DNA of 64,000 nt, from the NCBI GenBank assembly GCA_949289845.1, contig CASEPN010000001.1:430887-494886 (forward strand). The letters are read 5' to 3'. Below are positions 25,205-33,704 of this stretch, one piece after another. The stretch is from an uncultured Bacillota bacterium (GTDB lineage: Bacteria > Bacillota_I > Bacilli_A > RFN20 > CAG-826). Both the position numbers and the translations under genes were made by a program. Numbering within the stretch: position 1 is the stretch's first letter; each line of letters starts with the position of its first letter. Under the pieces are notes generated by a model. That model saw only the letters and a program-made list of their open reading frames with translations. It had not been told where the DNA came from and searched no databases.

Positions 25205-27433
25205 CTACTCCTCCCCCTCCCTCCGCATCCGGAGCCTCGCGGAGAGACTCTTCCGGGAAGGGAGATAGAGGGCGAGGAAGGCCACCGTCCCGAGGGCGAG
25301 GAGGGCGATCCCGATCGCGAGGAAGGAAGCTCCCCAGGAGGGTCCTGCGAAGGCGGGGTCCAGGGTGGGGCGGGGCTCAAGCATCGTATAGGCGATGCCC
25401 CCTCCCCAGGCGCCCAAGGGCGAGAGGAGCGCCCCGAGGAGAGCAGGAATCCCCAGGAGCATGGCAAAACGGATGAGCCCAGGCGCCTTCCTTTTCAGGA
25501 GCGGCATCGCCCTTAGCTCTAGCGAAAGCTCGTCCTTCCTGACGTTCTGGCGGACCAGGAGCGACCCGTGGGCGAGAGCCGTTCCCAGAAGCGCGAGGAG
25601 GAAGAGCCCGGCAAGAAGGAAGAAAAGCCGGACGATCTCGATGTATCTTCCGAAAAAGTAGGAGGCGTTTTGTCCCAGCAGCATTAGCCCGTCGTAGTCC
25701 GCGTGTCCGTTCGAGACGTTCCCGTCGAAGAAGAAGGGCCCTATCCGATCCGCTGGGACGAAGCGATTCCCCGTCCAGCCGAGGGGGTGCTCCTCCATGT
25801 CCGCGAGGAGGCTTCCGAAGACATCGTCCGAGTAGACCAGCCCATGCCCTAACTTCGCGTTGAAAGGAAGCTCTTCCGCCGGCAGGCGGATGACTTTGGC
25901 GAAAGCCAAGGACTCGATTTCCTCAGGGAGGTCTGGAAGCAGTTGGTTCGTGGATTGGGATTTGGACGCCAAGGGAATGTCCTGACCGACCAAGGGCTCG
26001 GGCGCGAACGGATTGTCTTCGGAAAGCACGATCGCGAAGCTTCTCTCCGGCAGGTCGATCCCTCCCGCGAACTCCCGGGACATGACATAGGGGTAGTAAT
26101 AGCCTCCCTCTGGCTCGATATCCGGATTCATCTGACAGATGGAATTGGCGAGCCCCACGGCACGGAAAGAAAACTGCCATTCGGAAACAGCGGCCTCCTC
26201 GAGGAGCCTCAGCACCCCTGCCTTCGTAATGAACGCGTGGCCCTCCAAGGCCGTCCCGGGCTCATAAGGAAGCGCCACCGCCTTATAAGGGAGATGGAAG
26301 AGCGTCACCGTCTCGGGATTCCCCATCTCCTCGAGCATGGACTCGGGATACCCGATCTCGTCTGCCTTCAAAGGGCAGTCCAGCCCGAAATCGAAGATGC
26401 CGTCCTTATCGACGAGCGCGAAGGAATCAGTCATCGTCCCGTCCCCGACTTGAAAGGAATCTAGGTCTAAGTCGTACCAGCTGTTCGCTTTCATGGCCTC
26501 GTTCCCTCCCTCCGGGTACGTCACGAGCGCCGCCTCCTCGCCCGCGCCCTCGAGGAGCCAGCGGTAGTAGAGGCTCGCGTCCGGGAGGCATAGTGAGAGG
26601 ATGCTCGCGGAGAGGAAGGACAGGATGAGCGAGAAGGCGCCCGCCGCAACGGCCTTCCCGAACCCCTTCCTCCTCCGGAAGGCGAGCGAGAGGGCGTCCC
26701 TCCCCGTGAGGGAGGGCGGGAGGCTCTCCCCCTCTTCTGAAGCGGGGACGGGGATCTCTTCCCCCTCCTCCCCCAGGACGACCCGGCCTTCCTCCAGGAG
26801 AATCCTATGGGGCCTCGGCCCACCCTCCGCGGGCAGGTAGTCGTGGGCGGCGAGGACGACGATACGGGAGGAGGCCTCCCTCTCGATCAGCCGGAGGGCG
26901 ATCGCCCTCCTCCCCTCGTCGAGGTTCGCGGTCGGCTCGTCCAGGAGGAGGACGGGCGCCGGGCTCATGATGGCCATGGCGAGAGAGAGGCGCTGGAGCT
27001 CCCCGGTCGAGAGGAGCGCGGCCCTCTCCCCGAGCCTCTCCCCGAGCCCGAGGTCGGAGAGGGCCCTCTCCCCCTTGGCGAGATCCCCGCCGGCGAGGCG
27101 GAGGTTCTCCCTTAGGGTGAGGGAGGGCAGGTAGTCGAGCTCGCGGAGGCAGCATGAGAAATGCGCCCTCCCCTTGCGGAGGTCGCGCTCTTTCGAGGAG
27201 GGCGAGGAAAGGACCTCCCCGGAGAGGAGCACCCGCCCCTCCCCCGGGGCCTCGAGGAGGCCGAGGAGGGAGAGGAGCGTCGTCTTCCCGGAGCCGGACT
27301 CCCCCTCGACAAGGTGGAGCCGCCCGGGGCGGAACGTCGCGGAGAAGGGGAGGAGGCCCCGGCTCGTGCCGTCCTCTTGGTGATGGAGGAGGGAAAGGCC
27401 CTCCGCGCGGAGCTCAACGGACTGGCTCTCCAT
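25205..27433 (-). CDS. ABC-FtsX fusion transporter (MacB-like), copy 1
   Basis: This single 742-aa polypeptide carries an ATPase and a permease. The ATPase (residues about 1-225) has Walker A GESGSGKTT, signature LSTGELQRLSLA, Walker B VLLLDEPTANLDE and an intact H-loop His (VVLAAHDYLP). The permease has one helix near residues 265-285, an extracellular domain of about 290 residues, and three C-terminal helices with FtsX-like QNVRKDELSLELRAM. This is the MacB layout, which moves or signals about extracellular substrates by mechanotransmission. It is the last gene of the four-gene module. The ATG at 27433 has no good ribosome site. Confidence 0.85.
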   Translation of the reverse strand: MESQSVELRAEGLSLLHHQEDGTSRGLLPFSATFRPGRLHLVEGESGSGKTTLLSLLGLLEAPGEGRVLLSGEVLSSPSSKERDLRKGRAHFSCCLRELDYLPSLTLRENLRLAGGDLAKGERALSDLGLGERLGERAALLSTGELQRLSLAMAIMSPAPVLLLDEPTANLDEGRRAIALRLIEREASSRIVVLAAHDYLPAEGGPRPHRILLEEGRVVLGEEGEEIPVPASEEGESLPPSLTGRDALSLAFRRRKGFGKAVAAGAFSLILSFLSASILSLCLPDASLYYRWLLEGAGEEAALVTYPEGGNEAMKANSWYDLDLDSFQVGDGTMTDSFALVDKDGIFDFGLDCPLKADEIGYPESMLEEMGNPETVTLFHLPYKAVALPYEPGTALEGHAFITKAGVLRLLEEAAVSEWQFSFRAVGLANSICQMNPDIEPEGGYYYPYVMSREFAGGIDLPERSFAIVLSEDNPFAPEPLVGQDIPLASKSQSTNQLLPDLPEEIESLAFAKVIRLPAEELPFNAKLGHGLVYSDDVFGSLLADMEEHPLGWTGNRFVPADRIGPFFFDGNVSNGHADYDGLMLLGQNASYFFGRYIEIVRLFFLLAGLFLLALLGTALAHGSLLVRQNVRKDELSLELRAMPLLKRKAPGLIRFAMLLGIPALLGALLSPLGAWGGGIAYTMLEPRPTLDPAFAGPSWGASFLAIGIALLALGTVAFLALYLPSRKSLSARLRMRREGEE

Positions 27434-27481
27434 AAATATCAACCCAAAAAGTCGATTTCAGCAGAAGCGAGGCGGGTGTTC

Positions 27482-28363
27482 CTATAAATAGCGATAGTCG
27501 GTGAAGTTATAGGAAGCGCTGTCGTGCTCGGTCCTGCGGTAAATGTAGCCGAAGGACATCGCGGACTCGTCGGCGATAGTGACTCTCAGCCGGGCGGGCC
27601 CGGCCCCATTCGTCGGCTCCTGCCCCCACCACCAGTTGGTGAATTCCTGGTACTCGAAGTCCACGATATAGTAGGTGCCGATTAGTCCGATTGAGATGAA
27701 CCAATCTTCTGGGCAATAGGGCGCGGCCCCCTCGTCCAGCATAAGGGTCACATCCACGCTATGCTCCTCCAGAAGCTGGAAACTATATTTCGCCCCCGTG
27801 AGGATGCTCACGTCGGACTGCATCGAGAACTCGCCGCTGCTATAAGAACCTGAAAGGTAGAAATTTGCCATGTCCTTCAGATTCCAATTGATTTGTTCGG
27901 TAAATAGGAGGTTGACTTCCTTCGCCGCCCGCCAGGAGAAGTTTTCTTCCGCCTCGATACCGCCCCCTTCCAGCAAGGCTTTGTCTGCAAACGGAAGCGA
28001 CGTCGTCGCATAGACGCCCTGGACGCGCGTCACGGCCACCGCCTTCCACTTCAGGGTATAGCTTGTAAGCCAGGACCAGTAGCCATATTCCTGAAGCGAA
28101 TCGCTAGGGAGGTAATCGAACGTCTGCCTGTATCCGATGCTGTCGCCATGCTCAAGGGCGAAGACGGAACCATATTCCTCCCCATTAATTCTGTAGTCAT
28201 CGATATCCTCGTCGGTCCGCGCAAGCGTCACTATGGACGGGCGCTTGAGATCGGATCCTTGGATTTCTCCGCTTGCGGCCGAAGCCACGAGCGGGTTCTG
28301 AAGCGGAAGCGCGGAGGCGATCATCGACAAAAGAAGGAAGGATTTGCTTACGATTTTTCTCAT
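27482..28363 (-). CDS. Secreted WWWGQ-motif protein, paralog 1 (unknown)
   Basis: The 293-aa protein has a signal peptide (LLLSMIASALPLQNPLVASA, cut after ASA) and no membrane anchor. The mature part starts with an acidic stretch, then aromatic- and Tyr-rich beta-like sequence, with the strongly conserved YQEFTNWWWGQEPTNGA near residues 245-261. It ends in aromatic YNFTDYRYL. It is clearly paralogous to the protein at 28713-29621 along its whole length. AAAGGAGAAAG precedes the ATG. It lies between its paralog and an ABC-FtsX transporter, so export, sensing or immunity linked to that transporter is the natural inference. I do not recognise the family. Confidence 0.8.
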   Translation of the reverse strand: MRKIVSKSFLLLSMIASALPLQNPLVASAASGEIQGSDLKRPSIVTLARTDEDIDDYRINGEEYGSVFALEHGDSIGYRQTFDYLPSDSLQEYGYWSWLTSYTLKWKAVAVTRVQGVYATTSLPFADKALLEGGGIEAEENFSWRAAKEVNLLFTEQINWNLKDMANFYLSGSYSSGEFSMQSDVSILTGAKYSFQLLEEHSVDVTLMLDEGAAPYCPEDWFISIGLIGTYYIVDFEYQEFTNWWWGQEPTNGAGPARLRVTIADESAMSFGYIYRRTEHDSASYNFTDYRYL

Positions 28364-28712
28364 CTTTCTCCTTTCCGATTGCTCGGAGGCCCTTATGTCT
28401 GGAACTTTCTTCCAGCGAACATATCTTACAGGCAACGTTTTACGATGAGGAGACCACAGACGAATTTAGTGTATGACGGCTGGATCCAAACTCCGTGCAA
28501 TGGGGACATAGCGCGGGTTGGACGCGGAGTACATGTTATTCCGACGTGAGCGAGGCGCCTCTACCCCAGGGGTGAGGACACCTCGGGTGCGAGCCAGAAG
28601 CCGAGAGCCCCTTTGTCACAAACCTACGAAATCAAAGGACGGGGAGGCCGGCCCTTTCTTCATACACAAGACTCGGGAACGGCCCCGGATCAGTCCCCTG
28701 AAACCTTCTTCT
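28364..28712. other. Intergenic region between the two secreted paralogs
   Basis: These 350 bp have lower GC than the flanking housekeeping DNA. They must hold the promoter for the downstream secreted gene. On the minus strand TTGCCT followed by TAAGAT-like bases near 28418-28432 is only a weak candidate. Around 28555-28610 there are several short GC complementary segments of unknown meaning. Short open frames on both strands lack homology and ribosome sites. Confidence 0.35.
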
Positions 28713-29621
28713 TTATCCTATGGGAGCTGAATTTAAAGCCAGAAACCTGTAGTCGCCTAAACCAAGGCTGTTTTCCGATGCCCCGACTCTTTTGTATATG
28801 TAGCCAAAATCCATCGCCCGCTCATCCGCGATCACAACCCTGGCCATTGCCAGGGAGGCCCCGTTAGTCGGCTGCTGGCCCCACCACCAGTTGGTAAAAT
28901 CCTGGTATTCAAAATCGACGACGTAGTATTCGCAGATCAGTCCCAGCGAAATCATCCATCCATCCGGGCAATATGCGGCTGCTTCTTCGTTTAAATATAG
29001 CGAAGCGTTGAAGGAATGCCGGTCCTCAATCTTGTATGAATAACGGACGCCAGAAAGAAAGTTCAATCCTTCCTGAGGTTGAAGCTCGCCGCTCTCGTAG
29101 GATTCCAGGACATAGTAGTTGGCCATGTTTAGGAAATTCCAATAGTGTTTCTCTGCAAAGAGGATGTTGAGGTCGCTTGCCAATTCGTAGGTGCAAACCA
29201 CATTGTCGGCAAAACTTCCGGTCTCCAAGACCTCCTTTGGCAGAAAAGGAAGGTCAAAAGTCGCGTACACCCCTCGTTCGACATGCGTAACAACGGCGGC
29301 CTTCCACTTCAGGGTATGGCTAGTAAGCCCATCCCAATAGCTGTATTCCTGCGTCCCATAACTAGGAAGATATTTGTAGGAATACTGGTGCCCGATGCTG
29401 TCCGGGCGCTCGAAAGAAAAGATCGAACCGTAATCAGGTCCCTCGACTTTGTATTTTTCAAGATCCTCTTCCGTCCTAACCAGAGTGGAGATTATAGGCT
29501 TGGAAAGATCGCTTTCCTGGGTTTCGGAGCTCGCCGCCGAAGCGACGAGCGGGTTCTGGGCAGGAAGCGCAGAAAGAAGGAGGGAAAGAAGGAGGATAGA
29601 TTTTCTAGTGATGTTTTTCAT
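28713..29621 (-). CDS. Secreted WWWGQ-motif protein, paralog 2 (unknown)
   Basis: The 302-aa protein has a signal peptide (LLLSLLLSALPAQNPLVASA) nearly identical at its end to that of paralog 1 (both contain QNPLVASAAS). The shared core includes SYTLKWKA/SHTLKWKA, YCP[ED]W/YCPDGW and YQDFTNWWWGQQPTNGA. Compared with paralog 1 it has a slightly longer C-terminus (LALNSAPIG). The ATG at 29621 has AAGGA upstream. The longer frame has no signal peptide at its start and is rejected. Two divergent paralogs side by side suggest an old tandem duplication with the flanking transporters. Confidence 0.8.
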   Translation of the reverse strand: MKNITRKSILLLSLLLSALPAQNPLVASAASSETQESDLSKPIISTLVRTEEDLEKYKVEGPDYGSIFSFERPDSIGHQYSYKYLPSYGTQEYSYWDGLTSHTLKWKAAVVTHVERGVYATFDLPFLPKEVLETGSFADNVVCTYELASDLNILFAEKHYWNFLNMANYYVLESYESGELQPQEGLNFLSGVRYSYKIEDRHSFNASLYLNEEAAAYCPDGWMISLGLICEYYVVDFEYQDFTNWWWGQQPTNGASLAMARVVIADERAMDFGYIYKRVGASENSLGLGDYRFLALNSAPIG

Positions 29622-29726
29622 ATATATCCTTGTTATATAGATTTCTGAGGCTTGGGCTCCATGCCATCCGTGCGATCGGTAGGACATACTCTCCCGGCGG
29701 TCCCACATCTAGAAACCTAGTCTCGC

Positions 29727-31829
29727 TCATGCCCTTCTCCTTTCAAGGGCGAGCTTCTTCCTGCTGCATCCCCACGCGTAGGGAAGGAGGATCGCCATGA
29801 GAAGGAGGGCGATCCCCAGGGCGAGGAGGATCGCGTAGAGAGGGGACCAAAGGATCGTCGCCCCGAAGTAGCCGGCCCCGTAGGAGGGAAGGACGAGGAA
29901 GGAAAGGATGATCGGGAAGGGGATGAGCCCGAGGAGAGGCGGAAGGACGAGGAAGGGGAGGAAGGGGACGTAGTTCAGGAGGAAGCGCTCCCTCCTACGG
30001 ATGCCGAGGAGAAGGAGGACGTCCTCCCCGTCCCGGAGGGAGCCCCCGAGGTAAAGGAGGTAGAGCCCGAGGGTCAGGAAGGAAAGGGCGAAGAGGGAAC
30101 CTCCGAGGGCGAGGTAGAACCTGGCGCCCGCGGGCACGTTCCGGAGCATGCGGACGAACTCGTTGAACTCGTCCTGCATCCTGATGCCGTCGGAAATCTC
30201 GAGGCTCTCCTTATAAAGGAGCGCTGCCTCCTCCCTTCCGAAGGATGAGGAGGGAAGGAAGCTCTCCCTCGAGAGGCTATAGAGCCCGTGCTCCTCCATG
30301 TAGGAGGAAGTCTTCTCCATCCTCTCGGGAAGGACGATCGCACCGAAGAGGTTCACCTCGTGGACCGAGGAGCTATATTCGTCGGGGCCCGCGAAGAGAC
30401 GGATCTTCCCTACGGCGACCAGGGCCTCGAACCCTGGGAAGGAGTCGTGGATGACCCTGTAGTCGTACCTCTCCTGCTGCACGAGGCACTCGTTTTCTTT
30501 CTCGGGCATCCTTCCCAAGGCGAGCTGGATTACCATGTCCGCCCCGTCCTCAATAAGTTCCACCGCTTCCTCCTCTTCGCTGACGACAGGAACGCCATCA
30601 AGGCTGTCCATGCTGTAGAGGGTACGCCCGTCCTCGAGAAGCCCCGGGTCGTAGGGAAGCGCCTTCTGGGCGCGTCTCGCACCGACCCTAGGAAGGACCG
30701 GGTAGTCGAAGGGATAGGATTCAGGAAGACGTCCGGCAAAGACGAATGAGACATCGGAGACGCCATATTCCTTGACCCATGGATCACCCAAGGAAAGGGA
30801 GGGGGCCTCCCCTTCCGGGAGAAGGACGGGTATCTCGTTCTCCGCCTCCGGGACGTAGGAAGGTTCGGGGATCTCGAAGCCTTCCTCCTCGAGGTCTTCC
30901 GAAAGGAGCATCCGGTAGCTGCCTCCGGGGGTCTCGACCCGGATTCCGGCGCGAGAGGAACCATCCTCGCTCCGGAGAAAGACGTAGTCCTCGTCGAAGC
31001 GTCCCTCGAGCTCCCCGAGGATCGTCCCGGGCCCGTCCACCCCGAGAAGCCCGCCTCCGACGAGGAAGATGGCGGCGCTCGCTACGGAAAGAAGGAGGGA
31101 GAAGGCGGCGAGGAACCCCTTGCGGAACGCCTTGTGGAGCCCGAAGCGAAGGAGGGGCCCCGTCCTGCCCGGCGCTTTCCGGTGGATGGGCTCCTCCCTT
31201 TCCACGGAAGCCTTCCCTTCGAAAGGAGGGACCTTCCCGTCCCTGACCTCGACCTTGCCGTCGCACTCGGGAATGTCCATGAGGTTCGCCGCGACGATGA
31301 CGAGCCTTCTCCTCGACTCCTCCTGGAGGAGGGCGAAGGCGCGCCCTGCGTTCTCCTTGTCGAGGTTCGCGGTCGGCTCGTCGAGGAAGAGGGCCTTCCC
31401 CGGGGAAAGGATGGCCATCGCCAGGGAAAGCCGCGCCCGTTCCCCGACGGAGAGCTTCGAGGCCTTCTTCTTCCGATAGCTTTCAGGGAAATGGAGTTCC
31501 TTGAGGATTCTTTCCCCTTCCCCCATATCCCCGGTCACGAGGCGGAGATTGTCCCTGACGGAAAGGGAAGGGACGGCAAGGCCCCCCGCGGGGCAGTAGG
31601 TCGTCTCCGAAGGATTGAAGGAGGTCTTTTCCTCCCCTTCGGCAAGGATCTTCCCCCTGGCAAGAGGACGGAGCCCCTGGAGTGCCTCCAGGAGCGTCGT
31701 CTTCCCGGATCCCGAGTCCCCGAGGAGGAGGAAGAGCCCCCGGCCGGGGAAAAGAAGGGAGGGGGCCTCAAGGGTGAAGCAGGAATCCTCCCCCTGGTTC
31801 TTGATCGCCACGTCCTTCGCCTCGAGCAT
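29727..31829 (-). CDS. ABC-FtsX fusion transporter (MacB-like), copy 2, with altered H-loop
   Basis: The 700-aa single-chain transporter has Walker A GDSGSGKTT, signature LSVGERARLSLA and Walker B ALFLDEPTANLDK. The H-loop position, AAHD in copy 1, reads VIVAANLMDI, so the switch His is Asn. One helix near residues 245-270 precedes an extracellular domain of about 300 residues. Three C-terminal helices follow, the last before a basic tail (RKKLALERRRA). AGGAGG precedes the ATG at 31829. It is the first gene of the module after its own palindrome-containing promoter. Loss of the H-loop His predicts weak or regulated ATP hydrolysis. Confidence 0.85.
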   Translation of the reverse strand: MLEAKDVAIKNQGEDSCFTLEAPSLLFPGRGLFLLLGDSGSGKTTLLEALQGLRPLARGKILAEGEEKTSFNPSETTYCPAGGLAVPSLSVRDNLRLVTGDMGEGERILKELHFPESYRKKKASKLSVGERARLSLAMAILSPGKALFLDEPTANLDKENAGRAFALLQEESRRRLVIVAANLMDIPECDGKVEVRDGKVPPFEGKASVEREEPIHRKAPGRTGPLLRFGLHKAFRKGFLAAFSLLLSVASAAIFLVGGGLLGVDGPGTILGELEGRFDEDYVFLRSEDGSSRAGIRVETPGGSYRMLLSEDLEEEGFEIPEPSYVPEAENEIPVLLPEGEAPSLSLGDPWVKEYGVSDVSFVFAGRLPESYPFDYPVLPRVGARRAQKALPYDPGLLEDGRTLYSMDSLDGVPVVSEEEEAVELIEDGADMVIQLALGRMPEKENECLVQQERYDYRVIHDSFPGFEALVAVGKIRLFAGPDEYSSSVHEVNLFGAIVLPERMEKTSSYMEEHGLYSLSRESFLPSSSFGREEAALLYKESLEISDGIRMQDEFNEFVRMLRNVPAGARFYLALGGSLFALSFLTLGLYLLYLGGSLRDGEDVLLLLGIRRRERFLLNYVPFLPFLVLPPLLGLIPFPIILSFLVLPSYGAGYFGATILWSPLYAILLALGIALLLMAILLPYAWGCSRKKLALERRRA

Positions 31830-31891
31830 CGCAAGACCTCCTGGTTCGCAGGAATGCGCGCGGATACGTGCGCGCTCCTCCGCGAAGGCAA

Positions 31892-31920
31892 AGATTAGCC
31901 ACACGCGCATATGCGCGCAA
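31892..31920 (-). promoter_or_regulatory. Promoter with palindromic operator before the ABC-FtsX/WWWGQ module
   Basis: On the minus strand TTGCGC (31915-31920), a 17-bp spacer and TAATCT (31892-31897) form a promoter. A perfect 14-bp palindrome, CGCGCATATGCGCG (31904-31917), overlaps the -35 and spacer. A second imperfect repeat (GCGCGC...GCGCGC) lies near 31857-31876. Repressor control of the module is inferred. Confidence 0.55.
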
Positions 31921-31925
31921 GCGCG

Positions 31926-33704
31926 TCAGGCATTATCGCCGTCGTCCTCTTCCCCGAGGGCGCGCACCTTTTCCGCGAGGTCCCTGGGAAGAATCTGCAT
32001 GAGCTCCTCGACGCTCGCGGCGCGGAGGCTTTCCAGAGTCGGGTAGTGCTTCCGGAGGAGCTCCTCCCTCCTCGGCCCGATCCCGGGGATCCCGGCGAAG
32101 AGGGAGGAGACCATCTTCCTGCCCCTTTCCTTCCGGTGGAAGGAGATGGCGAAGCGGTGGACCTCGTCCTGCATCCGCATCAGGAGGAAGAAGAGGGGCG
32201 ACTTCCGATCGAGGGGATAAAGGGTCCCCTCCTTGTCGAGGATCCCCTCCGTCTCGTGCCTCTCGTTCTTATATAGCCCGAAGACGGGGATCTCGACGGG
32301 GATCCTCCCGAGCCCTTCCAGGGCGGCATGGACCTGCGGGAGCCCCCCGTCGACGAGGATGAGGCCGGGAAGGGGGCGCCCCTCTTCCATGCACGGGCGG
32401 TAGCGCCTCTCCACGATGTCCCGCATCGAGGCGAAGTCGTCCCCCGCCTCATCTTCCTTCAGATGGAACTTCCGGTACTCGCCCTTGAAGGGCTTCCCGT
32501 TCTTGAAGGACACCATCGCCCCCACGGGCGCCGCCCCCTGGAGGTGGGAGTTGTCGAAAAGGTCGATCCTCTCGGGAAAAGGGACATGGAGGAGCCTTCC
32601 TAGCTCCTCGAGCATCTCCTCCTCCCCTTCCTCGAGTCTTGCGGAAAGGAAGTGGCGGTCCAGCTCCTGCCGGGCGTTCAGAAGGGCGATGTCCTGCATC
32701 TCATGGAGCCTTCCTTCCTTCGGGGAAAGGACATGGAGCCCCGGGTAGAGCCCCTCCAGCTCCTCCTTCGCCCCCGGAAGGGTAAGGACGAGCTCCTTCG
32801 GGGGCTCCTCCTCCTGGTAGAGGGACTCGACGAGCTCGAGGACTTGCTCCTCCGGGGGCCCGAAGGAGGGGAAGGCCTTCGCCCTCTTCCCGAGGAGCCT
32901 CCCCCCGCGGTAGGTGAGGAGGGCGAGGGCGAGGTAGCCCTCCCTCTCGCAATAGGCGAGGACGTCGCGGGCGGTCCTGTCCCCCATCTCCTCCACCCTC
33001 TGGCGGCTGATGGTCCTCTCGACCGCCGCGATCTTGTCGCGGAGCTCCCCCGCCTCCTCGAAGCGAAGGGACTCGCTCGCCTCCTTCATCCGAGCCCTGA
33101 GGGAACGGAGGACTTCCTCGGCGTCTCCCTCGAGGAACTTCCGGATCCCCTCGGCGACCTTCCTCGTCTCCTCCTCGTCGACCTTCCCTAGGCAGGGGGC
33201 GAGGCACTGGCCCATCCCGAAGTAGAGGCAGGGCTTCGCGGGAAGGCTCCGGCACTTCCTCGTCGGGAAGAGGGAGTTCAGGAGGGCGATCGTCCGATAG
33301 CAGTCCCCGGAGTTCGGGAAAGGACCGAAGTAGATCGTCCCCTTCTCCTTCCCCGCCTTCCGGGAAAGGAAGAGGCGCGCCTCCTTCGTCCGGAGGGCGA
33401 TGTAGGGGTAGTGGCTGTCGTCCATGAGCATGACGTTGAAGCGCGGGCGGTGCTCCTTGATGAGGTTCATCTCGAGGACGAGGGCCTCCTTCTCGCTGTG
33501 GACCTGGATGAAGTCGAAGGAGGAGACGCTGTCCCGCATCGCCTTCACCTTCCCCTCCTGCGGGCGGAGGAAGTACTGGCTCACCCTCTTCTTCAGGCTC
33601 TTGGCCTTCCCGACGTAGATGATGCGTCCCCCCTCGTCCTTCATGAGGTAGACGCCCGGCTCCTCGGGAAGGAGGGAAAGGAGGCGCTCGACGAGAGGGG
33701 TCAC
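31926..33704 (-). CDS. uvrC: Excinuclease ABC subunit C
   Basis: This nuclease of nucleotide-excision repair makes both incisions. The 592-aa product has the GIY-YIG domain (EEPGVYLMKDEGGRIIYVGKAKSLKKRV), a UVR motif (ASESLRFEEAGELRDKIAAVE), the RNase H-like C-terminal nuclease (IDLFDNSHLQGAAPVGAMV) and a C-terminal helix-hairpin-helix (IPGIGPRREELL). The start overlaps the mutS2 stop (ATGA), so the two repair genes are coupled. Confidence 0.96.
   Translation of the reverse strand: MTPLVERLLSLLPEEPGVYLMKDEGGRIIYVGKAKSLKKRVSQYFLRPQEGKVKAMRDSVSSFDFIQVHSEKEALVLEMNLIKEHRPRFNVMLMDDSHYPYIALRTKEARLFLSRKAGKEKGTIYFGPFPNSGDCYRTIALLNSLFPTRKCRSLPAKPCLYFGMGQCLAPCLGKVDEEETRKVAEGIRKFLEGDAEEVLRSLRARMKEASESLRFEEAGELRDKIAAVERTISRQRVEEMGDRTARDVLAYCEREGYLALALLTYRGGRLLGKRAKAFPSFGPPEEQVLELVESLYQEEEPPKELVLTLPGAKEELEGLYPGLHVLSPKEGRLHEMQDIALLNARQELDRHFLSARLEEGEEEMLEELGRLLHVPFPERIDLFDNSHLQGAAPVGAMVSFKNGKPFKGEYRKFHLKEDEAGDDFASMRDIVERRYRPCMEEGRPLPGLILVDGGLPQVHAALEGLGRIPVEIPVFGLYKNERHETEGILDKEGTLYPLDRKSPLFFLLMRMQDEVHRFAISFHRKERGRKMVSSLFAGIPGIGPRREELLRKHYPTLESLRAASVEELMQILPRDLAEKVRALGEEDDGDNA

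Noticed and set aside
28545..28640. Possible riboswitch (lysine- or TPP-like words such as GTAGAGGCGCC)
   Set aside because: Only isolated words match. The conserved core and overall fold of either class are missing.
28518..28730. 70-codon plus frame in the secreted-paralog gap
   Set aside because: Low complexity and Arg-rich, with no ribosome site, antisense to the expected promoter and to the end of paralog 2.
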